From Deltaproteobacteria bacterium (GTDB lineage: Bacteria > SAR324 > JACQKK01), in the NCBI GenBank assembly GCA_029858505.1, contig JAOUEW010000005.1, forward strand, positions 62,001-126,000: DNA of 64,000 nucleotides, in the 5' to 3' direction. Shown here piece after piece: positions 1 to 8,980 of the stretch. The number at the start of each line of letters is the position of its first letter. Positions within the stretch are counted from its first letter, which is position 1. The position numbers and the translations under genes were made by a program. Under the pieces are notes generated by a model that saw only the letters and a program-made list of their open reading frames with translations, made no database searches and was not told the origin of the DNA.

Positions 1-54
1 TCATGGGGGAAAGAATAGCGGATAGATCCATGTTTCCTGGTTATTCACCCCGCC

Positions 55-262
55 GAACAACACCCCTGCCCCGGGGGCTTCCCCTCCCCTTCGTGGAGGG
101 GAAATACATTGAAGCCGGTGGGTGATGCGAGGACTTCCGTCCAGTCTATGTTTTCTGAACGGATGATTTGATGTGCCGATGACTTCGAGTAACGGGTGCT
201 GTTGGGGAATGATGGGTAATGAATAAATAGCCGTTGGATTCGAGTAACGGGTGCTGTTGGGT
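55..262 (-). repeat. Intergenic two-hairpin repeat, locus R1
   Basis: AACAACACCCCTGCCCCGGGGGCTTCCCCTCCCCTTCGTGGAGGGG... plus linker GACTTCGAGTAACGGGTGCTGTTGGG. Confidence 0.75.
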
Positions 263-323
263 TGACCTGCCCACCCCATGCCAGCTCATTCTAAGAACAG
301 GGATAGACCCCAGAAAGAACGCC

Positions 324-998
324 ATGACCCACGCCCTGGCCCTAGACACTTCCAGCGACGACCTGACCCTGGCCCTGATGAAAGATGGCCAGGTGGCCGC
401 CAGCCTGCAGCAGCCCATGGGGCGGCAAATCAACGCCCGCATTTTAGATGAAATCCACCGCCTGCTGACCCAGGAGGGGCTCACCCCCCGGCAGTTAGAC
501 CTGATCGGCGTGTCGGTGGGGCCCGGCTCCTTCACCGGCACACGGGTGGGCATGGCCCTGGCCCTGACCTTTGGGCAAGTGCTGAACAAACCGGTGATTG
601 GGATCGATACCCTGCGGGTGATGGCCGCCCAAACCACCCCCCGGGCAGAGCCGTTTTTGTGCGTGCTGCATTGCTCGCGGGATGAAGTGTTCATGGCCCG
701 TTATCAATGGGGGCCAACCGGGTATCCCCAGCGGCTGGATGATATTTCCATGGCTCTGCTGGAGGAATTCCCCGGCCGGGCCCAGAGCCTGCCCCTGGTC
801 TGGCGCAGCCTCACCCCCCGCTGGGGGGAGGATGTTCCCCCCCAGTTGGCCGGGTTGGAGCGCCTGCCCCTGACCCACCCCAGGGGCCCCCGGCTGCTGG
901 CCCTGGCCCTGGAAGACCGGCAGAACACCCCCGGCCCCTTTCCCCCGCCCGTTCCCCTGTACATCAAATCGGAGGCCTTCCGGCAATGGAAACCCTAG
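324..998 (+). CDS. tsaB: tRNA threonylcarbamoyladenosine biosynthesis protein TsaB
   Basis: ORF with TsaB-like N-terminus (ALDTSSDDLTLAL) and GVSVGPGSFTGTRVGMALA motif; adjacent to tsaD. Start chosen at internal ATG 324 of ORF 234..998. Confidence 0.93.
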   Translation: MTHALALDTSSDDLTLALMKDGQVAASLQQPMGRQINARILDEIHRLLTQEGLTPRQLDLIGVSVGPGSFTGTRVGMALALTFGQVLNKPVIGIDTLRVMAAQTTPRAEPFLCVLHCSRDEVFMARYQWGPTGYPQRLDDISMALLEEFPGRAQSLPLVWRSLTPRWGEDVPPQLAGLERLPLTHPRGPRLLALALEDRQNTPGPFPPPVPLYIKSEAFRQWKP

Positions 999-2008
999 GC
1001 TTGGCCATCGACACCACCTTTGATGACACCTCGGTGGCCCTGCTGCGGGGCACCCGCCAGGTGTTAAGCAACAAAACCCTGTCTCAGTACAAAGACCACG
1101 AGGCCTTTGGAGGGGTGATCCCCGAGCGGGCCAGCCGCCGCCACCTGGAGGTGATTCACCCCCTGATTCAAGACGCCCTGAAGGAAGGAGGCGCGGCGTT
1201 TGACCAGTTAGACTGGATCGCCGTGTCTCACAAACCAGGGCTGCTGGGGTCCATTCTGGTGGGGCTGACCGTGGCCAAAAGCTTGGCCTTTCTGCTGAAC
1301 CGCCCCCTCATCGGCATTAACCACATCGAGGCCCACCCCTACGCCAATTTTCTGGGCAACAGCCCCCTGGCCCAGGCCCTGGCCAATGGCCAAAACCCCT
1401 TCCCTCTGCTGCACTTGGTGGCGGCAGGGGGCCACACCCTGCTCATTTATCAGCGCGATCATTTTCAGTGGGAAATCGTGGGCCGCAGCCTAGACGACGC
1501 CGCTGGCGAATGCGTAGACAAAGCCGCCAAGATGTTTGGCCACCCCATGCCTGGGGGGCCGGTGGTGGACCGGCTGGCCATGGCCCACCCGCCGGGAGAC
1601 GTGGCCTTCCCCCGGCCACTGCTGAACGACCCAGGGCTGGATTTCTCCTTTAGCGGGTTGAAGACCGCCCTGCGCTATCACCTGGAGGCCCACCCCCAGG
1701 CCCCGGAAGGGCCCACCCTGGCCGCCTACTTTCAGGCGGTGTGCGATGTGCTAACGGCCAAAACCCTGCGGGCGGCCCGGCGGCTGAAGGTGGAGCGAAT
1801 CACGTTGTCGGGGGGGTTGTGCGCCAGCCAAAAACTGCGGGAGGAATTCCGCCGGGCGGCAGATCAAGAAGGGTTGGAATTGTTTGTGCCGCCCCCGGCC
1901 CTGTGCACCGACAACGCCGCCATGGTGGCCTGCCTGGGGGCCTTTCGCCACCAAGCGGGGCGGCACGACAGCCTGGCCCTGGACGGCGAGTCAAATCTGT
2001 TGGGATAG
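986..2008 (+). CDS. tsaD: tRNA N6-adenosine threonylcarbamoyltransferase TsaD (Kae1/YgjD)
   Basis: HxExH-type motif (INHIEAHPYA), HLVAAGGHTLL, DDAAGECVDKAAKMFG, SGGLCAS; overlaps tsaB by 13 nt. Confidence 0.96.
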   Translation: METLGLAIDTTFDDTSVALLRGTRQVLSNKTLSQYKDHEAFGGVIPERASRRHLEVIHPLIQDALKEGGAAFDQLDWIAVSHKPGLLGSILVGLTVAKSLAFLLNRPLIGINHIEAHPYANFLGNSPLAQALANGQNPFPLLHLVAAGGHTLLIYQRDHFQWEIVGRSLDDAAGECVDKAAKMFGHPMPGGPVVDRLAMAHPPGDVAFPRPLLNDPGLDFSFSGLKTALRYHLEAHPQAPEGPTLAAYFQAVCDVLTAKTLRAARRLKVERITLSGGLCASQKLREEFRRAADQEGLELFVPPPALCTDNAAMVACLGAFRHQAGRHDSLALDGESNLLG

Positions 2009-2059
2009 ATCAACACACGCCCGGCCCACAGCACCCCGCTACTCGAATCCATCGGCTCA

Positions 2060-2400
2060 TTCCGAACAGCACCCCTCCCTGGCGGCTGCGCCGCCTGTCC
2101 CTCCCCATTCGGAGAGGGACAATACGGCTTAGGCCGAGGGGTGGAGATAGAACCCGTTTGGATGAGGGGACTGGAAGGATAAAAACAAATCACTTTTCGG
2201 ATGCGAATGATTTCCCGAACAGCACCCCTCCCTGGCGGCTGCGCCGCCTGTCCCTCCCCATTCGGAGAGGGACAATACGGCTTAGGCCGAGGGGTGGAGA
2301 TAGAACCCGTTTGGATGAGGGGACTGGAAGGATAAAAACAGATCACTTTTCGACTTCGATTTACTTTCCCCTCCACGAAGGGGAGGGGAGGGGTCTTGTT
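2060..2400 (-). repeat. Intergenic two-hairpin repeat, locus R2 (two tandem units, 153-bp period)
   Basis: GAACAGCACCCCTCCCTGGCGGCTGCGCCGCCTGTCCCTCCCC... begins at 2064 and 2217. Confidence 0.9.
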
Positions 2401-2455
2401 CGGATGCGCGCAGGGGGAAGAAGAGGGATACGGTTAGAAAGAATTGAACCCGGAA

Positions 2456-2842
2456 TTAATGTCCACCCGCGTCGAGATAGGCTTGATACTGGGCGGCGTC
2501 CATCAACTGGTCCAGTTCTTTGGGGTCGCTCAACTCCAGGGCAAAAATCCAGCCCTCGCCAAAGGGGGCTTCGTTCACTTTTTCCGGGGCCTCGGTAAGG
2601 GCGGTGTTGATTTCGGTCACCGTTCCGCTGGCTGGGGCGTACAGGTCCGACACCGACTTCACGCTCTCCAGTTCCGCCGCCGATTCTCCCGCGGATACTT
2701 TTTTGCCCACTTCGGGCAGTTCCACGAACACGATGTCGGTCAATTGTTCTTGGGCGTAATGGGTAATGCCCACCCGGGCGGTCTTGCCCCCCACCTGGAT
2801 CCATTCGTGCTGCTTGGTGTATTTCCGATCGTTGGGATTCAT
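2456..2842 (-). CDS. gcvH: Glycine cleavage system H protein
   Basis: KYTKQHEWIQ N-terminus and lipoyl-lysine context ELESVKSVSDLYAPASGTV. Confidence 0.96.
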   Translation of the reverse strand: MNPNDRKYTKQHEWIQVGGKTARVGITHYAQEQLTDIVFVELPEVGKKVSAGESAAELESVKSVSDLYAPASGTVTEINTALTEAPEKVNEAPFGEGWIFALELSDPKELDQLMDAAQYQAYLDAGGH

Positions 2843-2899
2843 GCCCGTGAACGCTCTAAAGAAAGTTTGAAATTCGGGGTATCCCCCGCCATTACCCGC

Positions 2900-4129
2900 T
2901 TACACCCGCTTGAACACCAGGGTGGCGTTGGTTCCACCAAAGCCGAAAGAGTTGCTCATCACCACGTTCAGTTTGCGCTCTTTGGCCTTGTTGGGGGTCA
3001 CGTCCAGGTCGCACTCTGGGTCCAGGTTGTCCACGTTGATGGTGGGAGGCACCAGGTTGTGCTGCATCGACTTCAAGCTGACCACGGCCTCCAGGGCCCC
3101 GGCGGCACCCAACAGGTGGCCAGACATCGACTTGGAGGAACTGATGGAGACTTTCTTGGCGGCGTCTCCCATCAGCATTTTCATGGCCTTCAGTTCGTTG
3201 ATGTCTCCCACCGGGGTAGACGTGCCATGGGCGTTCACGTAGTCCACCTGGTCCGCGTTCACTCCGGCGTCATCCAGGGCCATCTTCATGGCCCTCAACG
3301 GGCCGTCGGTGGTGGGGGAGGTAATGTGGTTGGCGTCGGAGCTAAAGCCATAGCCCGCCAGTTCTCCGTAAATTTTGGCCCCACGGGCCTTGGCGAATTC
3401 GTATTCTTCCAAAATCAAAATGCCAGCGCCTTCTCCCAGCACAAAGCCGTCGCGGTCGCGGTCGTAGGGGCGGCTGGCTTTGGCGGGTTCATCGTTGCGT
3501 TGAGACAGGGCCTTCATGGCGGAAAACCCGCCAATGGCCAGGGGGCACACCACGGCTTCAGCCCCCCCCACAATCATCACGGTGGCGTCGCCCCGCTCGA
3601 TAATGCGGGCGGCGTCGCCGATGGAGTGGTTGGAGGACGAGCAGGCGCTCACCGTAGAGGTGGTGTAGCCCTTGCAGTTATACATGATGGAAATGTAACC
3701 AGAGGCCATGTTGGAAATAACCATGGGAATGAAGAACGGGGTGATCCTCCGGGGGCCGCTCTCCAGCAACACGGTGTGATATTTCTCGATCGACATCAGC
3801 CCGCCGATGCCAATGCCCACGCTCACGCCCACCTTGGGGGCCAATTCATCGGAGATGGTGAGGTTGGCGTCTTTCAGGGCTTGGTCCGCCGCCACGATGG
3901 CGTAATGGATGAACTCATCCATCTTCTTCAATTCCTTGGGGTCAATCACCCCGGTGGTGTCAAATCCCTTCACCTCACCGGCAATCTGGCTGCGGTAATC
4001 GGTGGCATCGAATTTGGTGATGCGGGTGATGCCGCTTTTTCCGTGAGAGATGCCGTCCCAAGTGGCATCCACGGTATTGCCCAGGGGAGAAATACACCCC
4101 AAGCCGGTCACGACGATCCGTTTCTTCAT
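2900..4129 (-). CDS. fabF: 3-oxoacyl-[acyl-carrier-protein] synthase II
   Basis: KKRIVVTGLGCISPLG, active-site Cys in TVSACSSSNHSIGDA, NAHGTSTPVGD, SNSFGFGGTNATLVF. Confidence 0.97.
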   Translation of the reverse strand: MKKRIVVTGLGCISPLGNTVDATWDGISHGKSGITRITKFDATDYRSQIAGEVKGFDTTGVIDPKELKKMDEFIHYAIVAADQALKDANLTISDELAPKVGVSVGIGIGGLMSIEKYHTVLLESGPRRITPFFIPMVISNMASGYISIMYNCKGYTTSTVSACSSSNHSIGDAARIIERGDATVMIVGGAEAVVCPLAIGGFSAMKALSQRNDEPAKASRPYDRDRDGFVLGEGAGILILEEYEFAKARGAKIYGELAGYGFSSDANHITSPTTDGPLRAMKMALDDAGVNADQVDYVNAHGTSTPVGDINELKAMKMLMGDAAKKVSISSSKSMSGHLLGAAGALEAVVSLKSMQHNLVPPTINVDNLDPECDLDVTPNKAKERKLNVVMSNSFGFGGTNATLVFKRV

Positions 4130-4470
4130 GAAAGACCTTATCGGTTGGTATGGAGAAAATTGAGACGGGTGGATGCGGAAAAACCCGATTGGGGGCGTGC
4201 CTGCCGGTCCGTCAGCGTTGGGTTGTCGGCCCTGACCACCGTGTGATGCCTTACACGTTTTCCGTCCTCGCTGTACTGTGCTTGCCGTGATTGCTTTGCT
4301 GGCTCTGCCGAACGTTTCGTTTGAACAGGCTTTCCAAAACTGATTCGCCCGGTTTCCCCTCCCTGGGCCTGTTTTTTCCAGGAATAGCGGCCCAAGAATG
4401 GGCGCCCCCCATCATACCACGGGGGGCCCAGAACGCGGGGCACAGACATGCCAGCCCGGTTGAAAACCGG

Positions 4471-4701
4471 TTAGCGGTTTTCGTTGATGTAGTCGATGGC
4501 CGATTGCACGGTGGTGATTTTTTCGGCTTCGTCATCGGGAATTTCGATGCCAAACTCTTCTTCAAACGCCATCACCAACTCCACGGTATCCAGGGAGTCG
4601 GCCCCCAGGTCGTCCACAAAATGGGAGGTGTTCTTGATTTCGCCCAATTCCACGTTCAATTGCTCGGCGATGATTTGTTTGACCTTGGCTTCGATTTCCA
4701 T
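4471..4701 (-). CDS. acpP: Acyl carrier protein
   Basis: Phosphopantetheine site [26 protein letters not shown]. Confidence 0.98.
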   Translation of the reverse strand: MEIEAKVKQIIAEQLNVELGEIKNTSHFVDDLGADSLDTVELVMAFEEEFGIEIPDDEAEKITTVQSAIDYINENR

Positions 4702-4812
4702 GACAAGCTCTCCTTAGGTTGAAAAACACCCGTTTTCCGGGTGGACATTGGCGGTTTTACCAGGCTTTTGTCAAATACGGGATGGCCCGGCGGATGTCAA
4801 TAGGGGGATCGG

Positions 4813-5550
4813 TTAGTACATTCCACCATTGATATGCAAGGTGGTGCCGGTAATGTATCCGGCATCCTCACCTGCCAAAAAGCACACGGCCTTGGCAATT
4901 TCTTCGGCCCGGCCCATGCGCCCCAGGGGCACGTTGGCCAAAATGGCCTTGGTCTGCTCTTCGTTCAGTTCGGCGGTCATGTCGGTTTCAATAAACCCGG
5001 GGGCCACGGCGTTGCAGGTAATGTTGCGCGAACCCACTTCCTTGGCCAAAGACTTGGTGAAACCGGTCATGGCGGCCTTGGCACTGGCGTAATTCACCTG
5101 GCCGGGGTTGCCGGTGTGCCCCACCACCGAGGTGATGTTGATGACCCGTCCCCAGCGTTGCTTCACCATGGTTTTAATCACGGCCCGGGTGGTGTGGAAC
5201 ACGCCGTCCAGGTTCACCCCCATCACTTGGCGCCAGTCGTCTTCTTTCATCCGCATAAACAACTGATCGCGGGTAATTCCGGCGTTGTTCACCAGAATGT
5301 GCAGCCCCCCCAGGGTGGCCACGGTTTCCTCCACCGCTTTTTCCATGGCGGCAGGGTCCGACACGTCCGCGGGGAAATACAGGCACTTACGGCCGGTTTT
5401 TTCCACCTCGGCCTGCACCGCCCGGCCCTGTTCTGGGGTGCGGTTGGTGAACGCCACGTTGGCGCCCGCCTTGGCCAGCTCCAGCAGAATGGCTTTGCCA
5501 ATTCCCCGGCCCCCGCCAGTCACGAAGGCCACTTTGTTTTCCAAACTCAT
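4813..5550 (-). CDS. fabG: 3-oxoacyl-[acyl-carrier-protein] reductase
   Basis: SDR motifs TGGGRGIGKAI, NNAGITRD, YASAKAAMTGFTKSLAKE. Confidence 0.96.
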   Translation of the reverse strand: MSLENKVAFVTGGGRGIGKAILLELAKAGANVAFTNRTPEQGRAVQAEVEKTGRKCLYFPADVSDPAAMEKAVEETVATLGGLHILVNNAGITRDQLFMRMKEDDWRQVMGVNLDGVFHTTRAVIKTMVKQRWGRVINITSVVGHTGNPGQVNYASAKAAMTGFTKSLAKEVGSRNITCNAVAPGFIETDMTAELNEEQTKAILANVPLGRMGRAEEIAKAVCFLAGEDAGYITGTTLHINGGMY

Positions 5551-5619
5551 CAGCGATTCGTCCCTTTTGAATGAACAACCATCATTTATTCATAGCAATA
5601 CAAGATATTCAAACCTAAC

Positions 5620-5705
5620 GAGACCTTTGCGTAACCTATTTTTTTCCATCCCCCTGCCCCCAATCCCTCTTTTCACGGCCAAAACTCTGGTGAGACAAAG
5701 GTCTC
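5620..5705. mobile_element. Candidate 86-bp MITE-like element
   Basis: Perfect 10-bp terminal inverted repeats GAGACCTTTG (5620-5629) / CAAAGGTCTC (5696-5705) immediately flanked by AAC (5617-5619 and 5706-5708), in the fabD-fabG intergenic region. Confidence 0.45.
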
Positions 5706-5832
5706 AACTATTCAAAGATACTCATAACCAGCTTCATCTTGGCAAAGCGTGCGGCGGCGTTCGCAACACACCAATCTCTCGTTCAATCAAAATCCCGGCG
5801 CTAGGCAGAAACTTGACGCACGGGTGCATTCG

Positions 5833-6750
5833 CTACGAAAACAACGCCTTCAGCACCGCCTGCAGAGATTCATCATCCCCCACGTTATAGGTCGTGAGGG
5901 ATTTGTCAATGCGCTTGTTCAGCCCGGCCAGCACCTTGCCGTGGCCCAGTTCCACCATGGTGGTGATGCCCTGGGCGGCCATGGCCCGCACCCCCGTGTC
6001 CCAGCGCACCGGGCTGGTGATCTGCTTCACCAGGGAGGGGAGGAAATCTCCCGCCCGATTGAGGAGGCGGTTGTCTACGTTCACCACCACCGGGCACTGG
6101 GCGTCTACAAACGAAATCCCCTTCAGCACGGCTTCCATGGCCTGGGCCGCTGGCGCCATGAGGGGCGAATGAAAGGGCGCGCTGACGGCCAACATTTTAC
6201 CCTTGGCCCGGGCCAGCACCCGCTCCACCGCTTGGGTGTGCCCGGAAATCACGATTTGTCCGGGAGCGTTGAAGTTGGCGGGACCCACCACTTGGCCCTT
6301 GGCCTCTTCGGCGCACAGGGCTTCCAATTCGGGGCCTTCCATGCCCAACACCGCCGCCATGGCACCCACCCCCACCGGGGTGGCCTGCTGCATGAATTTC
6401 CCCCGTTGATGGACGGCCTTCACCGCGTCGGAGAAGGACAGCACCCCGGCCGCCACCAGGGCGGAGTATTCGCCCAGGCTGTGGCCCGCCACCATGCGGG
6501 GGGCCGCGTTGGCCGATTGGGCCAGCAGGCGCTGGGCAATCACCGACACGGTCAAAATGGCCGGTTGGGCGTTTTGGGTTAGGCCCAGGGTGTCTTCGGG
6601 CCCTTCCAGGCACAGGGTTTTCAGGTCAAACCCCAGGGCATCGTTGGCTTCGGCAAACAGGTCCCGGGCCAGGGGGTGGGCGTCTACAAACCCCTTGCCC
6701 ATGCCCACCGCCTGAGAGCCCTGTCCGGGAAAAAGAAAGGCCAGAGTCAC
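5833..6750 (-). CDS. fabD: Malonyl CoA-acyl carrier protein transacylase
   Basis: FLFPGQGSQAVGMG, GHSLGEYSALVAAG motifs. Confidence 0.97.
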   Translation of the reverse strand: MTLAFLFPGQGSQAVGMGKGFVDAHPLARDLFAEANDALGFDLKTLCLEGPEDTLGLTQNAQPAILTVSVIAQRLLAQSANAAPRMVAGHSLGEYSALVAAGVLSFSDAVKAVHQRGKFMQQATPVGVGAMAAVLGMEGPELEALCAEEAKGQVVGPANFNAPGQIVISGHTQAVERVLARAKGKMLAVSAPFHSPLMAPAAQAMEAVLKGISFVDAQCPVVVNVDNRLLNRAGDFLPSLVKQITSPVRWDTGVRAMAAQGITTMVELGHGKVLAGLNKRIDKSLTTYNVGDDESLQAVLKALFS

Positions 6751-6773
6751 GGGTGTTCCTTATGGGTGGCGGT

Positions 6774-6956
6774 TTAGTAGTTTTCGACCTGCACCACTTC
6801 TTTGCCTTTGAAGTGCCCGCACTTGGGGCACACCCGGTGCAAAAGAATGGCCTCCTGGCAGTTTCCGCACTTCACCAGGGAAGGCGCCTTTAGGGCGTGG
6901 TGGCTGCGGCGGGTGTTTTTCTTGCGCTTTGAAGTTCTATCCTGTGGTACGGCCAT
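6774..6956 (-). CDS. rpmF: 50S ribosomal protein L32
   Basis: MAVPQDRTSKRKKNTRRSHHAL and zinc-binding C..C / C..C pattern (KCGNCQE...CPKCG). Confidence 0.97.
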   Translation of the reverse strand: MAVPQDRTSKRKKNTRRSHHALKAPSLVKCGNCQEAILLHRVCPKCGHFKGKEVVQVENY

Positions 6957-6997
6957 GGTCCGGCTCCGGTGTGGAATGGTGAAAAAGAAAGTAAAAA

Positions 6998-7675
6998 CTA
7001 TTCCGTTGGTTTCAGTAAATCTTTCAGCCCGGCAAAGGGGTGGTGGCTATCCTCGGCGGGGCAGCCGCAGGGGCCTTCGTTCAGGTTGTGCCCGCAGCGG
7101 GGGCAAAGCCCCTGGCAATCCTCACGGCAATGGCGTTGGGGCGGCAGGGCCAGCAGTATTTGCTCTTCCACCAACAGGTCCAGGTCCACCGTATCGCCAG
7201 AGAAAAACACCTGCTCCAGCTCTCCCGTTGTCCATTCGAATCCATCTAAATCTACGTTCAGCCCCCCGCTGGAATCTCCCCCCTCAAAATCCACGCGCCC
7301 CCCGATCACTCCCCCCCCCTTCCATTCTGCCCGGCCATGGTCCCCCAGGCTTGGTTCCCCTTTGGTATTTCCTTTGGCGTGTCCGGCGGGCCCCGGTTCG
7401 TGAATCAGTTCCACCGCCAGGGTGTCGGTCACTTCCACCCTCAAGGGGGCTAGGCAGCGGTCGCACAGGGCGGCGGGCTTGGCCCCCACGGTTCCTTCGG
7501 CGAAGATACGGTCGTCTCGCCGCCATAGGGTCAGGGTGCCCTCGGCTTGGCTGCCGGGCATACCGGCTGCGGGTTGGGGGCCGGTTAGTTCCACCAGCCG
7601 GGCCATAAGGGCTAGGTTAACCTTCACCTGCCAAGTGCGGGGGTCCACCCCAATTTGTGCCACCGGAATCTTCAC
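6998..7675 (-). CDS. DUF177 / YceD family protein
   Basis: CDRCLAPL and C-terminal CREDCQGLCPRCGHNLNEGPCGC; located directly upstream of rpmF as is typical. Confidence 0.9.
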   Translation of the reverse strand: MKIPVAQIGVDPRTWQVKVNLALMARLVELTGPQPAAGMPGSQAEGTLTLWRRDDRIFAEGTVGAKPAALCDRCLAPLRVEVTDTLAVELIHEPGPAGHAKGNTKGEPSLGDHGRAEWKGGGVIGGRVDFEGGDSSGGLNVDLDGFEWTTGELEQVFFSGDTVDLDLLVEEQILLALPPQRHCREDCQGLCPRCGHNLNEGPCGCPAEDSHHPFAGLKDLLKPTE

Positions 7676-7758
7676 TGAATTTTCACGGTATCTTTATTCC
7701 TGATGCGTCATGACAACACCCAGGCACACGACCCGGTTACACTGTAAAAAGTTTTTTT

Positions 7759-7850
7759 CATTACAGAGTCTTCGCTGTAATGTTTTGAGGCTGTTGTTTC
7801 GTCACGGCAACCGGCAGGGCTTCACCCCTGATGCCCGTGAAACAGCCAGC
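7759..7850 (-). promoter_or_regulatory. Structured 5' leader upstream of yceD-rpmF-fab
   Basis: 8-bp inverted repeat CATTACAG/CTGTAATG (7759-7766/7775-7782) and a larger GTTTC..GAAAC-closed stem containing CAGGG..CCCTG within 7796-7845, between a candidate promoter and yceD. Confidence 0.4.
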
Positions 7851-7877
7851 AAAACGCTGAAAACACCGGAAACAATC

Positions 7878-7906
7878 AGGCTAAATTTTCGGGAGGGTCT
7901 TGTCAA
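7878..7906 (-). promoter_or_regulatory. Candidate sigma70-type promoter for the yceD-rpmF-fab operon
   Basis: On the minus strand TTGACA (7906-7901), 17-bp spacer, TAGCCT (7883-7878). Confidence 0.4.
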
Positions 7907-7926
7907 GAAATCCTGTGGCTGGCGCT

Positions 7927-8199
7927 TCATGCCCGGACCAGGGTCCAAACCCCCACCGCCACAAACCCCACGCCCGCAACCACGTGCAACGCGCGAGGAT
8001 GCAGCCAGCGGGAAACCAAGTCTCCCGCCAGCACGCCCAGCCCCGCCGCCAACACCAACGCCATGGCGGCGGCTAAAAACACCGTAATTTTCCCGTTTTC
8101 CTGGTCGGCGGAAAACAACAGGGTGGCCAGTTGGGTTTTATCCCCCAACTCGGCCAAAAACACCGTGGAAAGCACGGTAAAAAACAGTTTCATATCCAT
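7927..8199 (-). CDS. Single-domain UPF0016 / TMEM165-GDT1 family membrane protein
   Basis: 90 aa with one hallmark motif AELGDKTQLATLLFSA and two further hydrophobic segments. Confidence 0.85.
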   Translation of the reverse strand: MDMKLFFTVLSTVFLAELGDKTQLATLLFSADQENGKITVFLAAAMALVLAAGLGVLAGDLVSRWLHPRALHVVAGVGFVAVGVWTLVRA

Positions 8200-8202
8200 A
8201 GA

Positions 8203-8487
8203 TTAGTGGCGATTTCCGCGCTCTTGGCCCTTCCCTTTTCCCTTGGCGCCCTTGCCTTGCTTGTCTTCCTTGGCGCCCTTCTTTTCTTTCATATCCTTAT
8301 GTTTTTCCTTCTCTTTTTTTCCTTTTTCATGACTATCGTCATCCTCATGATCGTCATGGTCGTCCATTTCTTCATGGGCGGCTTTGTCGTCGGCCCGCGC
8401 AGGAGACACCAGAGGTCCAGCGCCCAAGCCCAACACAAACGCCAGGGCCAAAGCAGAGATCCATTTCAACAGAGATTGAAGTTTCAT
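8203..8487 (-). CDS. Small secreted Asp/His- and Lys-rich low-complexity protein
   Basis: Signal peptide (LLKWISALALAFVLGLGAGPLVSPARA) followed by DDHDDHEDDDSHEKGKKEKEKHKD; 3-bp gap to the downstream GDT1-type gene. Confidence 0.7.
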   Translation of the reverse strand: MKLQSLLKWISALALAFVLGLGAGPLVSPARADDKAAHEEMDDHDDHEDDDSHEKGKKEKEKHKDMKEKKGAKEDKQGKGAKGKGKGQERGNRH

Positions 8488-8550
8488 ATTCTCGCCTCGG
8501 AAAAGGGGTGAACAGCCCAGGGGAAGTCAACATCCTATGTCTCATGAAAA

Positions 8551-8580
8551 AAACCCGGCGGGGTTTCCCTCGCCGGGTTT
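8551..8580 (-). terminator. Rho-independent terminator
   Basis: AAACCCGGCG/CGCCGGGTTT 10-bp stem; A-run on the left of the stem gives a U-run on the minus strand. Confidence 0.8.
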
Positions 8581-8604
8581 CTTCAAACACGCCCAAGAAA
8601 ACTA

Positions 8605-8763
8605 CTACTTGGCGGGAGCGGCAGGAGCGGCAGGAGCGGCGGCAGGAGCGGCTTCTTTCTTAGGAGCGGCTTTCTTGCCTTTTTTGGCCATGGCGCCAGA
8701 GGCCATGGTCAAGCCAAACAGAACGGCGGTCAACAAAGCAACCAGCATGTTGGTGCGTTTCAT
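8605..8763 (-). CDS. Small secreted Lys/Ala/Pro-rich protein, paralog of next gene
   Basis: MKRTNMLVALLTAVLFGLTMASGAMA signal peptide + KKGKKAAPKKEAAPAAAPAAPAAPAK; has its own terminator. Confidence 0.7.
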   Translation of the reverse strand: MKRTNMLVALLTAVLFGLTMASGAMAKKGKKAAPKKEAAPAAAPAAPAAPAK

Positions 8764-8930
8764 GTTTCCTCTTGTAGTGGAGTGTTGTTGAAAGGGCCCG
8801 GGCGAATTGGCCGGGTTAACAGTTATATTACCTATCCCTTCAAAAAAAACCAACGGAATAATTTTGAGGAGATGGTTTTTTAAACGCCTCGCCCTTGGAT
8901 AGAGACCCCCCCCTCCATAACAACAAAAAA

Positions 8931-8956
8931 ACCCGGTGTGGTTTCCCACACCGGGT
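8931..8956. terminator. Rho-independent (bidirectional) terminator
   Basis: ACCCGGTGTGG/CCACACCGGGT 11-bp stem with A-run on the left and T-run on the right. Confidence 0.85.
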
Positions 8957-8980
8957 CTTTTTTTTGCCCAGCCAAAACAA

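Noticed and set aside
1741-2598. 285-aa ORF spanning tsaD end and repeat R2
   Set aside because: Proline/arginine-rich translation of repeat units; repeated peptides reflect DNA repeat, not a protein family.
2444-4246. 600-aa plus-strand ORF opposite fabF/gcvH
   Set aside because: Shadow ORF: low-complexity His/Gly/Val-rich translation antisense to clear fabF and gcvH genes in GC-rich DNA.
8488-8540. yybP-ykoY manganese riboswitch upstream of the D/H-rich protein-GDT1 pair
   Set aside because: Looked because this riboswitch class controls UPF0016 genes, but the conserved core could not be recognised in the short upstream region.
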